From UBA4738 sp002413305 (GTDB lineage Bacteria > Actinomycetota > UBA4738): a stretch of 64,000 nt of DNA. The stretch is taken from contig DAIUAM010000005.1 of NCBI GenBank assembly GCA_036847185.1, forward strand, positions 1 to 64,000, read 5' to 3'. Every line of letters starts with the position of its first letter. The first letter of the stretch is position 1. Positions 44,502 to 53,463 of this stretch are shown here, in pieces. A program made the position numbers and the translations under genes. Under the pieces are notes generated by a model. It was not told the origin of the DNA and searched no databases. It was given only the letters and a program-made list of their open reading frames with translations.

Positions 44502-44780
44502 ATGCCAGTAGCGAAGAAGTCGACCGCCAAGAAGTCGACCGCCAAGAAGTCGACCGCCAAGCAGTCGGCGGCGAAGAGGTCGACCGCTGCCAGGAAGGGC
44601 GCGGCCACGAAGGCGAAGTCGGCGGCGAAGAGATCGACCGCTGCCAAGAAGGGCGCGGCCACGAAGACGAAGTCGGCGGCGAAGAGATCGACCGCTGCCA
44701 AGAAGGGCGCGGCCACGAAGACGAAGTCGGCGGCGAAGAGATCGACCGCTGCCAAGAAGTCGACCGCGAAGAAGAAGTAA
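44502..44780 (+). CDS. histone H1-like Lys/Ala repeat protein
   Basis: This 92-residue protein is almost entirely K, A, S and T, in repeats such as KKSTA (5 aa) and an 18-residue unit of the type AAKKGAATKTKSAAKRST, like the tails of eukaryotic H1 and of bacterial HU-fusions. It has no folded domain and should bind DNA by charge. A perfect AAGGAGGTGA Shine-Dalgarno lies 3-4 nt before the ATG. It starts 22 nt after whiB and is probably cotranscribed with it. The repeats show a 54-bp DNA unit. Confidence 0.85.
   Translation: MPVAKKSTAKKSTAKKSTAKQSAAKRSTAARKGAATKAKSAAKRSTAAKKGAATKTKSAAKRSTAAKKGAATKTKSAAKRSTAAKKSTAKKK
44565..44759 (+). repeat. 54-bp tandem repeat in the histone-like gene
   Basis: Three full units (44565-44618, 44619-44672, 44673-44726) and part of a fourth are nearly identical at DNA level, the first differing at about three positions. 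Shorter 15-bp repeats (AAGAAGTCGACCGCC) precede them. Confidence 0.9.
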
Positions 44781-44801
44781 CGGATCCGTTCCAACGGTTG
44801 G

Positions 44802-44833
44802 CCGGAAGGGGGGTTCGACCCCCCCTTCTCCGG
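44802..44833 (+). terminator. GC-rich hairpin after the histone-like gene
   Basis: CCGGAAGGGGGGT pairs with ACCCCCCCTTCTCCGG, with small bulges and a short TCG loop, 21 nt past the stop. There is no long T-run. A second 9-bp hairpin (44850-44876) follows. Confidence 0.55.
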
Positions 44834-44962
44834 TTTCCGGGGCACATCCGGAGGCAGCACCTCAAGCGCTGCCTCCCGGCGGGGCTTCGTCGCCCAGGAA
44901 GCGCCCTGCTCGCATGCTATGCTCCGCTCGCTTCCCCACCCATCACCTCCTCAGCTAAAGCC

Positions 44963-47900
44963 ATGTCACGAGTCGATACGCGGTCACCTGCGGGCGTTGG
45001 CGCGGCAGAAGGTGTCAAGCCACCGAGCGTTCTTGTCGTGTTGGTGACGAAGGACGGCGCCGCGTGGCTCCCGCAATGCCTGCTCGGCCTTTCCCACCAG
45101 ACCCATCCGCGGCTCGGCGTGCTCGCCGTTGACAACGGTTCCACCGACGATTCGGCCCAGCTGCTCGAGCAGACCCTCGGCGCCGAGCGGGTCATCCGGC
45201 TGGACGAGAACATCGGGTTCGCCGCCGCGTTGGCCCGCGGCCTCGCATCGGACCTGGCCTCGGCCGCCGATTACATCCTGTTCCTCCACGACGACACGCT
45301 GCTGGCGCCCGACGCGGTGGCCGGGCTGGTCGAAGCGGCGGAGCGGATCGAGGATGTCGGCGTGGTGGGGCCGAAGGTGGTCGACTGGGACCGGCCCGAG
45401 GTGCTCCGCGAGATCGGGCAGTCCGCGGACGGGTTCGGCTTCCCGTACTCGCCGCTGGAGGAGGGTGAACTCGACCACGGACAATACGACCGCGTCCGGG
45501 AGGTCATGTTCGTCTCGTCGTGCGCGATGCTCGTTTCACGCAGGACCTGCGACCGCATCGGCGCGCCGGACGATCGCCTGACCGGCCGGTCGGACGACCT
45601 CGACTTCTGCTGGCGGGCGCAGGTGGCGGGATACCGGGTGCTGATGGCGCCGCGTGCCGTGGCCCGTCACCGCGACGCATCGGCCCGTGGCGACCGCCCC
45701 GGGCCCTCGGCGCGACCACGGGCACGGTACGAACGCGACCGCGCCGCCCTGGCCAGCCTCCTGAAGAACTACGGCATGCTCTCGTTGGCGTGGGTCCTGC
45801 CCCTGTACGTGGCGCTCGGGTTCGTCCGGGTGGCGATCCTCGCCCTGTCCCGCCGGTTCGAGGACGCCTACGAGGTGCTGGCGGGGTGGGGATGGAACAT
45901 CGCCCACCTGCCGGGGACGCTCACCCGCCGCCGCCAGGCCCAGAAGGCGCGAAGGGTTCCCGACCGCCGGATCCGGGGAGCCATGGTGCCGGCGTGGATC
46001 CGTCTCCGCCGTATGGCCGTGACCACCGCGCAGATCTTCCTGCCACAGAGGACGCACGACGACGAACCCACGCTCTCGCGACGTGCGCGCCTGGGCCGGC
46101 TCGCTCTGGGCCATCCCGTCGCTACCGCCTGGGTGGCCGCCGCCGTGCTGGCCGCCTTCGCCTACCGGCACCTGGCCGGCGCCTCGCCCCTCCTGGGTGG
46201 CGGCGCGGTGAGCTACCCCCCCGGCCCGGCCGGGTTCTTCCGCGAGCTGGTCTCTGGGGTTCGAACCACCGGCCTGGGGGGAGCGGCCGCCGCCAGCCCA
46301 GCGCTTGGCCTGCTGGGCCTGGGCAGTGTGCTGGCGTTCGGGAGCCCTCCCTTCCTGGAGAAGGTGCTGCTGCTGGTCCTTCCCGCGGCCGCGGCCGTGG
46401 GCTGCTACCGGTCGGTTCGAGCCGTGACGAACGAGGTCGTGCCCGCGGTGGTCGCGGCAGGGTGCTACGGGATCTCTGGCGCCGTGCTGTGGGGTGTCTC
46501 GCAGGGCCGCATCCCCGTCCTGGTCTTTCTGGCCGGGCTGCCGTGGATGGTGACGAAGCTCGCGCTGGCGTTCGACCCGGCACCGAAGGTGCGGCCGGTT
46601 CGGTGGGTCGTGGGTGCCGGGGCGGGCATGGCCGTGCTCGGCTCGTTCTTCCCGGCCATCGTGCTGCCGGCCGCCCTCCTGGTGGCGGCCTCGCTGGCCG
46701 TGCCGAACGCGGGAGGGTCCCGGTTCCGAGGCCTGGTTCGATGCGCCGCCGCCGCCGGCGTGGCGGCCGCGCTGGTGTTCCCGCTGACGTTCGGACTCCT
46801 CCGGGGCGAAGGGGCCGGGATGCTCGATCTCGCCGGGCGGCCGGACTTCGGCGCGCTGGCACGTCTCTCGCTGGGGCCGGCGCCGGGATCGTGGGTGACG
46901 GGCTTCTTCCTGCCGGGCGCGGCGGCGCTAGCACTGCTCTTCGTGTCCGGACCATCCGCCAGGGCAGCACTCCGATGGTCGCTGGCCGGGATCGCGTCCC
47001 TGTACCTGGCGTGGCTGGCGGCGGCCGGATACCTGCCGCGAGCGCTCTCCGACCCGGTGGCGTACGTCGGGTTCGCCGCGCTGCTGTTCTCCCTCCTGGT
47101 CGGGGTGGGGCTTGCGGCGGCCCTTCGAGGGATGAGCCGGATCTCGTTCGGGAGCCGACAGCTGGGGACGGTGGCGATGGCGCTGGTCCTGGGGGTGGGG
47201 CTGTTCGCCCAGGTGCTCCAGACCGCGAAGGGCTCATGGACGGTGGGGTCGGAGGATCGCGTCTCGCCCGCCTATCCGGTGGCCGGGCGGGCACCCGGTC
47301 CGCCGTACCGCGTGCTGTGGCTCGGACGGGCCGGAGGCGCTGCGTTCCCCGCTCCCGGTGGTCTCCCCGACGGCGAGGTGGCGGCCGGACGGCTCTCCGC
47401 CCGGTACGCGCTCCGTTCGCCGGCAGGCGCGTCGGCGCTCGACTACGCGCGGCCGGCGGAGGGGGCCGGGTACCGGTACCTCGAACGGGTCCTCCGGACG
47501 ATCCTGGCGGGGCAGACCCGGCACGGGGGAGCCCTGCTGGCGCCGCTCGGGATCCGCTTCGTCGTGGCAGGGTCGGGTGACCTGCCCGGGGGGATCCTCC
47601 ACCGGCTCACCCGGCAGGTCGACATGGACCTGTCGCCAGCGCAGGGCATGACGATCCTGGAGAACCCGAAGGCCTTGCCCCCGGCGGCGGGTGTGGGCGA
47701 CGTGACATGGTCGAAGGCCGCGGCGAGCGGTTCGCTCTCGGATGCCGCCATGCTGCCGGCAGTGGCCCCGGCGCAGCTGCGTGGGGGCGGGGAGATGTTC
47801 GCTGGGGTGGTCTCGCCGGGCGGGCCCGGGCTCGTGCTGCTGACCCAGCAGTTCGACGCACACTGGCGGCTGATGCCTTCGAGGGGACCCGCCGAACGCC

Positions 47901-48067
47901 CCCAGGAGGCGTTCGGCTGGGCGGTGGGGTTCGCGCCGCCGGCGGAGCCAGGTTCGACCCGGGTCCGCTACACGGCTCAAGGTGCCCAGGACGCCGAGAT
48001 CGCGCTCCTGGCGCTCCTGTGGCTGGTGGCGTTGTGGATCACGCGGAGGCCGGTCCGCCGTGGCTGA
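44963..48067 (+). CDS. large membrane GT2 glycosyltransferase
   Basis: This 1034-residue protein has an N-terminal GT2 domain (residues 15-280: SVLVVLVTKDGAAWLPQCLLGL, VDNGSTDDS, ILFLHDDTLLAPDA, the SDDLDFCWRAQVAGYRVLM motif) and a large C-terminal membrane part with about 10-12 hydrophobic helices from residue 280 on. Similar long proteins lie between whiB and manB in many actinobacteria and probably add sugars to lipid carriers or cell-wall glycans. TATGCT at 44918-44923 is a possible -10 box. The downstream gene overlaps it by 8 nt. Confidence 0.85.
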   Translation: MSRVDTRSPAGVGAAEGVKPPSVLVVLVTKDGAAWLPQCLLGLSHQTHPRLGVLAVDNGSTDDSAQLLEQTLGAERVIRLDENIGFAAALARGLASDLASAADYILFLHDDTLLAPDAVAGLVEAAERIEDVGVVGPKVVDWDRPEVLREIGQSADGFGFPYSPLEEGELDHGQYDRVREVMFVSSCAMLVSRRTCDRIGAPDDRLTGRSDDLDFCWRAQVAGYRVLMAPRAVARHRDASARGDRPGPSARPRARYERDRAALASLLKNYGMLSLAWVLPLYVALGFVRVAILALSRRFEDAYEVLAGWGWNIAHLPGTLTRRRQAQKARRVPDRRIRGAMVPAWIRLRRMAVTTAQIFLPQRTHDDEPTLSRRARLGRLALGHPVATAWVAAAVLAAFAYRHLAGASPLLGGGAVSYPPGPAGFFRELVSGVRTTGLGGAAAASPALGLLGLGSVLAFGSPPFLEKVLLLVLPAAAAVGCYRSVRAVTNEVVPAVVAAGCYGISGAVLWGVSQGRIPVLVFLAGLPWMVTKLALAFDPAPKVRPVRWVVGAGAGMAVLGSFFPAIVLPAALLVAASLAVPNAGGSRFRGLVRCAAAAGVAAALVFPLTFGLLRGEGAGMLDLAGRPDFGALARLSLGPAPGSWVTGFFLPGAAALALLFVSGPSARAALRWSLAGIASLYLAWLAAAGYLPRALSDPVAYVGFAALLFSLLVGVGLAAALRGMSRISFGSRQLGTVAMALVLGVGLFAQVLQTAKGSWTVGSEDRVSPAYPVAGRAPGPPYRVLWLGRAGGAAFPAPGGLPDGEVAAGRLSARYALRSPAGASALDYARPAEGAGYRYLERVLRTILAGQTRHGGALLAPLGIRFVVAGSGDLPGGILHRLTRQVDMDLSPAQGMTILENPKALPPAAGVGDVTWSKAAASGSLSDAAMLPAVAPAQLRGGGEMFAGVVSPGGPGLVLLTQQFDAHWRLMPSRGPAERPQEAFGWAVGFAPPAEPGSTRVRYTAQGAQDAEIALLALLWLVALWITRRPVRRG

Positions 48068-49451
48068 CGAGGGTCGGCGGCGGGTCGGCGGCCGTGCGGC
48101 CGGCGTGGTCCTGGTGGTGGCCGCGGTGGCGGCATCGGGGGTGTTCCTCGACCGCTCGGTGGGGCCGAAGTCCGCTTCGGCCGGCACCGAGCCCGGCGCG
48201 TACTCGGGTGCGTGGTTCTGCCCGCACGGCGGCGGGGACGGCTGGAAGGGCTGGGTGGCGGTCACGAACCCCGGCCCGGCGCCGGTCGGCGTCCGCGTCA
48301 CCACGTTCGGGAAGAAGGGCCCGGCGGCCGGCGGGTCGTTCTCCCTGCCCGCCCGAACGGAGCGGCTGGTCGAGGTGCCGGCCACCGACCCCGCGGACAC
48401 CGCCGAGGTCGAGTACTTCGGCGGCTGGGTGGGTGCTGGAGCGATCCTTGACACCGGCGGCACCACACCTCGAACCACGGCCGAACGGTGCGCGCCCGCC
48501 TCGCACCGGACCTGGTTCCTGCCCGACGGCACGACCACCACCGGACAGGCCGCATGGCTCGTGGTGATGAACCCGTTCGCGAAGGACGCCGAGTTCTCGG
48601 TGACGATCCGGACGGAGAAGCGGTCGGTGCAACCCGGACCGCTGACCCCGTCCGTGCTGGGCGCGGGCCGGTCGGTCGCCATCAAGCTGAACGACTTCGC
48701 GCTGGCCGGCCCCGGCGAGAAGACCATCACCGCCGAGGTCGTGGGCAAGATCGGCCGAGTGGTGGCCGGCTCGCTCGAGGTCGGGACGGACGGGGTGCGT
48801 TCGGATGCCGGGATCCCCGCGGCGTCCAAGCAATGGTTCCTCCCGGTGGCCGGGTACCCGGGTCCGGCGACCCTTTCGATCCAGGATCCGGGGAGCCGGA
48901 GGGTCGATCTGTCGGTCGTGGACGAGGGGCAGGACGAACTGAAGCTCGCCTCCGGAGTGTCCGGCATCTCGGTGCCCGCGGGCGGTGTGCTGACCTACTC
49001 GGCGGGCGTGCTGCCCGGGGCCGGGGTGTCGGTTCAGGCGATGAACGGGGTGCCGTTCGTGCTGTCGGGGAGGGTGGGCGGTCGGAACGGCGACGTCGCC
49101 ACGGTGGCCCCGGTGGCGTCATCGGCCCGGCGGTGGGTGGTACCCGTGACCTGTCCGGCCTCCGGCGGCCAGGCGATCCTCATCCTGCTCGACACGGGCC
49201 GGGCCCGTGTCGAGGTGCGGGTGACCGCGATCGGGCCGGACGGCCCCATCCCGTCGCAGGCGCTCGCGTCGATCACCGTGCTCCCCGGGCGGGTCGTGCA
49301 GGTTCCGTTGCCGGCCGGTCCGAACGGCGCTCCGGCGTCAGCGCTGGTCGAGTCGACCGGCGACCCCGTGGTGGCCGGTGGGGCCTGCGATGCGGCGGGG
49401 GGGTCGGGCCACTCGGCCACGGCGGGGATCCCCGTCACCGGCAAGCTCTGA
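48060..49451 (+). CDS. DUF5719-like exported protein
   Basis: This 463-residue protein has an N-terminal signal/anchor (AAGVVLVVAAVAASGVFLDR) and an extracytoplasmic region of repeated beta-sandwich-like modules with the motif WFLPDGTT/ WFLPVAGY/ WVVPVTC and W(V)AVTNPGPAPVGV. Its place after the large glycosyltransferase matches the DUF5719 proteins of actinobacteria. The GTG start overlaps the glycosyltransferase stop by 8 nt. It may be a cell-wall-associated partner of it. Function unknown. Confidence 0.7.
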   Translation: MADEGRRRVGGRAAGVVLVVAAVAASGVFLDRSVGPKSASAGTEPGAYSGAWFCPHGGGDGWKGWVAVTNPGPAPVGVRVTTFGKKGPAAGGSFSLPARTERLVEVPATDPADTAEVEYFGGWVGAGAILDTGGTTPRTTAERCAPASHRTWFLPDGTTTTGQAAWLVVMNPFAKDAEFSVTIRTEKRSVQPGPLTPSVLGAGRSVAIKLNDFALAGPGEKTITAEVVGKIGRVVAGSLEVGTDGVRSDAGIPAASKQWFLPVAGYPGPATLSIQDPGSRRVDLSVVDEGQDELKLASGVSGISVPAGGVLTYSAGVLPGAGVSVQAMNGVPFVLSGRVGGRNGDVATVAPVASSARRWVVPVTCPASGGQAILILLDTGRARVEVRVTAIGPDGPIPSQALASITVLPGRVVQVPLPAGPNGAPASALVESTGDPVVAGGACDAAGGSGHSATAGIPVTGKL

Positions 49452-49659
49452 GCACGGGACCCGTTCTCCTGGTTCGGCCCTCCGACTACCATGCGCCGCA
49501 GGCTGCGCTTCCCTGCCGCTCGCCCCGCTCCGGGGGGGCCGATCGGGCCCGGCCCATCCCCCGAACGGCCTATACGAGCATGGTCAGGGTGAATCAAGGA
49601 AAAACAGGGCGGACAGATTATGGGCCGAAGGACGGTGATCTGCCGACACCTCTGCTGCC

Positions 49660-49854
49660 ATGAGCATCAACCACAGGATCTCCACAACTCCATGCAGGGT
49701 CTGCGGTTCGGCGGAGACGATCCAGGTCTCGGTCACGCTCTCGGGAATCCCTTCCTCGTTCACGATGTGCAGCGTGTGCGAATGGAAGGCCTGGGAGCAT
49801 CAGGGCCAGGAAGTCCCGCTCGCATCCGTGTTGCAGCTCGTCGCCGTCCGCTGA
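49660..49854 (+). CDS. small zinc-ribbon protein
   Basis: This 64-residue protein has two CxxC pairs, CRVCG and CSVCE, about 23 residues apart, as in zinc ribbons. It occupies the place taken in related actinobacteria by small zinc proteins next to manB, but I could not match it to a named family. GCTGCC precedes the ATG with no strong ribosome binding site. The promoter of manB follows its stop. Confidence 0.6.
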   Translation: MSINHRISTTPCRVCGSAETIQVSVTLSGIPSSFTMCSVCEWKAWEHQGQEVPLASVLQLVAVR

Positions 49855-49889
49855 ACCTCCTCGCGAGGGGGGCACGTCCGGGGGTCGGA

Positions 49890-49895
49890 TAGAAT
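49890..49895 (+). promoter_or_regulatory. candidate -10 box of leaderless manB
   Basis: TAGAAT lies 7 nt before the ATG at 49903 and no ribosome binding site is visible. Confidence 0.5.
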
Positions 49896-49902
49896 CGGCC
49901 GG

Positions 49903-51264
49903 ATGCCGGCCGATCTGAGACCGATCTTCAAGGCGTACGACGTTCGAGGGATCTACCCCGACCAGTTCGACGACGAAGCTGCCGGCCACATCGGCCGTGC
50001 CTTCGCGCGGTGGATAGACGCACCGAAGATCGTGCTCGGCCGAGACGTCCGGCTCTCCTCTCCCGCCCTCGCGGCGGCGTTCGCCGAGGGCGTCACAGCA
50101 GAAGGCGTGGGTGTCATCGAGCTCGGGCTCACCACCACCGACATGGTCTACTTCGCCTCGGGACGGCGGGCGCTCCCCGGCGCGATGTTCACCGCCAGCC
50201 ACAACCCTCCCCAGTACAACGGGCTGAAGCTGTGCCGGTCGGGGGCCGCTCCGGTGGGCGAGGAGACCGGCCTCCAGCAGATCCGCGAGATGGCCGAAGG
50301 GATGCCGGCGACCGGCTCACCCACGCCGCCGGCCATGTCGAAGGGCCGGGTCGAGCAGGCCGACATCCTCGAGGAGTATCTCGCGCACCTCCTGACGTTC
50401 GCCGACGTCGAGGGCCTCCAGCCCCTGACGGTGGCAGCCGACGCGGCGAACGGGATGGCCGGGCTGGTGGTCCCCGCGCTGTTCGAACGGCTGCCGATGA
50501 AGCTGGTCCCGCTGTACATGGAGCTCGACGGCACGTTCCCGAACCACCCTGCGGACCCGATCCAGCCCGAGAACCAAGCCGACCTGCGGGACGCGGTGAC
50601 CGAGCACGGTGCCGACCTCGGGCTCGCCTTCGATGGTGATGCCGACCGCGCGTTCTTCGTCGACGAGCTCGCCCAGGGGGTGAGCGGTTCACTGATCACG
50701 GCGCTGGTTGCCAAGGGCATGCTCGACCGCAACCCGGGCGCCACGATCCTCTACAACCTGATCTGTTCGCACGTCGTCCCCGAGGTCGTCCGGGAGAACG
50801 GCGGCAACCCCATCCGGACCCGCGTGGGGCACTCGTTCATCAAGGCGATCATGGCGGAGACGAATGCCGTGTTCGGCGGCGAGCACTCCGGCCATTACTA
50901 CTTCCGCGACCACTACAACGCCGACTCGGGTCTGGTCGCATCGATGGTGGTGATGGACCGGATGTCGAAAGCCGGCCTGTCCCTGTCCGAGCTGCTTGCG
51001 CCCCTCCGCCGGTACGTGGACTCCGGGGAGATCAACACCGAGGTGGAGGACCAGCGGGCGGCCGTGGAACGGATCGCTTCGGCCTATGCGGAAGGCCGGC
51101 AGGACCGCGAGGACGGACTCACCGTGGAGTACGACGACTGGTGGTTCAACGTCCGGCCCTCGAACACCGAACCGCTGCTCCGGCTGAACGTCGAGGGGCG
51201 GACGGAAGGGCAGTTGGCGGAGAAGACGGCGGAGGTCCTGGCCCTGATCCGGGGCACGGGCTAG
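49903..51264 (+). CDS. manB: phosphomannomutase/phosphoglucomutase ManB
   Basis: This 453-residue enzyme interconverts hexose-6- and hexose-1-phosphates, feeding GDP-mannose. The phosphoserine loop MFTASHNPPQYNGLKLCR, the metal-binding FDGDADRAF, the sugar-binding GGEHSGHYYF and the C-terminal RPSNTEPLLRLNVEG motif are all present. The start at ATG 49903 is supported by the leaderless promoter. It heads a gene group with Trm112-like protein and the PGI/PMI-type isomerase. Mannose-1-phosphate would go to the pyrophosphorylase at 36212. Confidence 0.95.
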   Translation: MPADLRPIFKAYDVRGIYPDQFDDEAAGHIGRAFARWIDAPKIVLGRDVRLSSPALAAAFAEGVTAEGVGVIELGLTTTDMVYFASGRRALPGAMFTASHNPPQYNGLKLCRSGAAPVGEETGLQQIREMAEGMPATGSPTPPAMSKGRVEQADILEEYLAHLLTFADVEGLQPLTVAADAANGMAGLVVPALFERLPMKLVPLYMELDGTFPNHPADPIQPENQADLRDAVTEHGADLGLAFDGDADRAFFVDELAQGVSGSLITALVAKGMLDRNPGATILYNLICSHVVPEVVRENGGNPIRTRVGHSFIKAIMAETNAVFGGEHSGHYYFRDHYNADSGLVASMVVMDRMSKAGLSLSELLAPLRRYVDSGEINTEVEDQRAAVERIASAYAEGRQDREDGLTVEYDDWWFNVRPSNTEPLLRLNVEGRTEGQLAEKTAEVLALIRGTG

Positions 51265-51321
51265 ACGCCGACCCGGGCCGTTCGCGTCGCGCGTTCGGCC
51301 CCGACGAGAAGGAGACGAAGG

Positions 51322-51495
51322 ATGGCGGTCGACAAGGAACTGCTGGAGATCCTGGTGTGCCCGAGCTGCCACGGCGAGATCGAGTACCGGCAGGACGAAG
51401 AGGTCATCGTGTGCACCAAGTGCGGGCTTCGCTATCCCGTTCGCGACGACATCCCCGTCATGCTGATCGAAGAGGCCGAGAAACCGACGGCCTGA
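51322..51495 (+). CDS. Trm112-like zinc protein
   Basis: This 57-residue protein (MAVDKELLEILVCPSCHGEIEY...) has the Trm112/UPF0434 pattern, with CPSC and CTKC pairs binding one zinc and RYPVRDDIPVMLIEEAE at the C terminus. In other organisms Trm112 activates methyltransferases; here its partner is unknown. AGGAGACGAAGG precedes the ATG. It lies between manB and the isomerase, as in other actinobacteria. The next gene follows after 4 nt. Confidence 0.88.
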   Translation: MAVDKELLEILVCPSCHGEIEYRQDEEVIVCTKCGLRYPVRDDIPVMLIEEAEKPTA

Positions 51496-51499
51496 TCGG

Positions 51500-52576
51500 A
51501 TGCCGGTGACGGAGGCGTCGGCCGCTCTGGACGATCCCGCCCACATCGCCGCCCTGGACCGGGGCGGCATGCTCGGGTTGATCGGGTCGCTCGGCGGGCA
51601 GCTCGGGGCGGGGTTCCAGATCGCGGCGCGAACGGCCGCCCTCCCCTCGGCCGAAGGCCTCCGCGCGGTGGTCGTCTGCGGGATGGGTGGCTCCGGCATC
51701 GCTGGGGACGTCCTGCGGGTGGTGGCCGGGCCGATGCTCCCGATGCCCGTGGTGGTCGTGAAGGGCTACGGACTGCCGGCGTTCTGCGACCACGACACGC
51801 TGGTCTTCGCCATGTCGTTCTCCGGCAACACGGAGGAGGCGGTCGCCGCGTACGCCGAAGCGGTGGCTCGCGAGTGCCGGGTGGTCGCCGCGAGCGCCGG
51901 CGGAGAGCTGGCCGCGCTCGCCGAGGCCGACGAGGTGCCGCACATCCCGCTCCCGCCCGAGGTCCCCCTTCCCCGGGCCGCCCTGGGGTCCCTGGCGGCG
52001 GCGCCGCTCGGCGTCCTGTCGGCCATCGGGCTCCTGCCGGAGGTCGCCGAAGAGGTGCGTCGGACCGAAGGGGAGCTGTCGGCGCTCGCCGACCGGCTGG
52101 GCCCGGGAGCGGGGGCCGCGTCGAACGAGGCGAAGTCGGTGGCCGCCTGGCTCGGTGAGCGGGTGCCCGTGATCTGGGGCTCGGAGGGCGTGGCCGAGGC
52201 CGCCGCGCTCCGCTGGAAGACACAACTGAACGAGAACGCGAAGGTCCCCGCCCTGGCCGGCGTGCTGCCCGAGCTCGACCACAACGAGATCGAAGGGTGG
52301 CCGGCGGGGTCCGGGGAGCGGTTCGCCGTCATCGTCCTCCGGCATCCGGGCGAGCACCCGAGGATCGCGGCCCGGGTGCATGCCACACGGGAGGCGCTGC
52401 GGGAGTCGGGCCTTACCTTCCGGGATGTGCGGGCCGATACGCATCGCCCGCTCCCGGCCCTGTTCTCGCTGATGATGGCAGGCGATTTCGTGAGCGCCTA
52501 CCTGGCGCTCCTGCGGGGCGTGGACCCCTCGCCGATCCCGGTGCTCTCCGCGCTGAAGGAGCGGCTGAAGCGATGA
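51500..52576 (+). CDS. bifunctional phosphoglucose/phosphomannose isomerase-type SIS protein
   Basis: This 358-residue protein has two SIS domains. The first has VVCGMGGSGIAGDVLR and AMSFSGNTEEAVAAY; the second has VPVIWGSEGVAEAAALRWKTQLNENAK and ELDHNEIEGW. The pattern fits the bifunctional PGI/PMI family that interconverts fructose-6-P with glucose-6-P and mannose-6-P. Its position after manB fits mannose supply. It overlaps the next gene by 4 nt. Confidence 0.88.
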   Translation: MPVTEASAALDDPAHIAALDRGGMLGLIGSLGGQLGAGFQIAARTAALPSAEGLRAVVVCGMGGSGIAGDVLRVVAGPMLPMPVVVVKGYGLPAFCDHDTLVFAMSFSGNTEEAVAAYAEAVARECRVVAASAGGELAALAEADEVPHIPLPPEVPLPRAALGSLAAAPLGVLSAIGLLPEVAEEVRRTEGELSALADRLGPGAGAASNEAKSVAAWLGERVPVIWGSEGVAEAAALRWKTQLNENAKVPALAGVLPELDHNEIEGWPAGSGERFAVIVLRHPGEHPRIAARVHATREALRESGLTFRDVRADTHRPLPALFSLMMAGDFVSAYLALLRGVDPSPIPVLSALKERLKR

Positions 52577-53463
52577 CCGGTCACACGCCGCTCGCCGCCC
52601 TCGGCCTGCCCGCCCCCGAGGACTCCCTGGCCGAGGAGGGGTTCGCCCATGTCCTGGAGCGGACATCGATCGTGCCCGAGGTGGCGCTGGTGCTCGGGTC
52701 GGGACTGGGGGACGCGGTGCGGGCCGACGTCGAATCCGACCGGGAGTTCGTCTTCTCGTCCCTGCCCGGCTTCCCGTCGTCGAGCGTCCCCGGCCACGCC
52801 GGCCGGCTGGTCATGGGGAAGCTGTACGGCGTCCCCGCGGCGGTGTTTCTGGGCAGGATCCACCTGTACGAAGGCCACGGGATCGGTTCGACCACGCTCA
52901 TCCCGCGGCTGGCCACCCTGCTCGGCGCGAACACGCTGGTGCTCACCAACGCGGCCGGCGGGATCGGACCCGGACTCCGGGTGGGACAGCTCATGCTGAT
53001 CACCGATCACATCAACCTGCTGGGGGCGAACCCGCTGACGGGGTGGAGGTTCCCGAACGGGCAGCCCGCGTTCGCCGACCTTTCCGCCGTGTACACGCCG
53101 AAGCTGCGAGAGATGGCCGAAGCCGCGGCGACGGAGGCCGGGGTGGACGTCGCGTCCGGGGTGTATGCGGGCCTGCCCGGCCCCTCCTATGAGACGCCGG
53201 CCGAGACCCGCTACCTTCGGGGGATCGGCGCCGACGCGGTGGGGATGTCGACGGTCCCCGAGGCGGTGGCCGCCGCGGCCCTCCGACGTGAGGTGCTGGG
53301 GATCTCGTGCATCACGAACGTGGCGGGCGCGCAGGATACCCACGAAGATGTGCTTGCGGCGGCGGCGAAGGCGGGTCCGAACCTCCGGGCCGTGCTGGAG
53401 CGCGTGCTACCAGGACTGGGGAAGATCGAACCCGAGCTGAAGGAGGAGCGACGTGGACTGTGA
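52573..53463 (+). CDS. purine nucleoside phosphorylase (PNP class)
   Basis: This 296-residue protein cleaves purine nucleosides with phosphate. The signatures ALVLGSGLGD, SSVPGHAGRLVMG, LVLTNAAGGI, YAGLPGPSYETPAE and AVGMSTVPEAVAAAA are all typical of the trimeric family. The residue in GISCITNVAG is Asn, as in guanosine/inosine-preferring PNP; methylthioadenosine phosphorylases have Asp there, so PNP is the better call. The ATG overlaps the isomerase stop; the next gene overlaps it by 11 nt. Adjacent ahcY suggests adenosine handling. Confidence 0.9.
   Translation: MTGHTPLAALGLPAPEDSLAEEGFAHVLERTSIVPEVALVLGSGLGDAVRADVESDREFVFSSLPGFPSSSVPGHAGRLVMGKLYGVPAAVFLGRIHLYEGHGIGSTTLIPRLATLLGANTLVLTNAAGGIGPGLRVGQLMLITDHINLLGANPLTGWRFPNGQPAFADLSAVYTPKLREMAEAAATEAGVDVASGVYAGLPGPSYETPAETRYLRGIGADAVGMSTVPEAVAAAALRREVLGISCITNVAGAQDTHEDVLAAAAKAGPNLRAVLERVLPGLGKIEPELKEERRGL

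Noticed and set aside
44474..44860. Antisense open frame with FFAVDFLAAVDLFAAD repeats
   Set aside because: It only mirrors the lysine-rich repeat gene on the other strand.
52573..53463. Methylthioadenosine phosphorylase (mtnP) instead of PNP
   Set aside because: The base-binding residue is Asn (in GISCITN), as in PNP; MTA phosphorylases carry Asp there.
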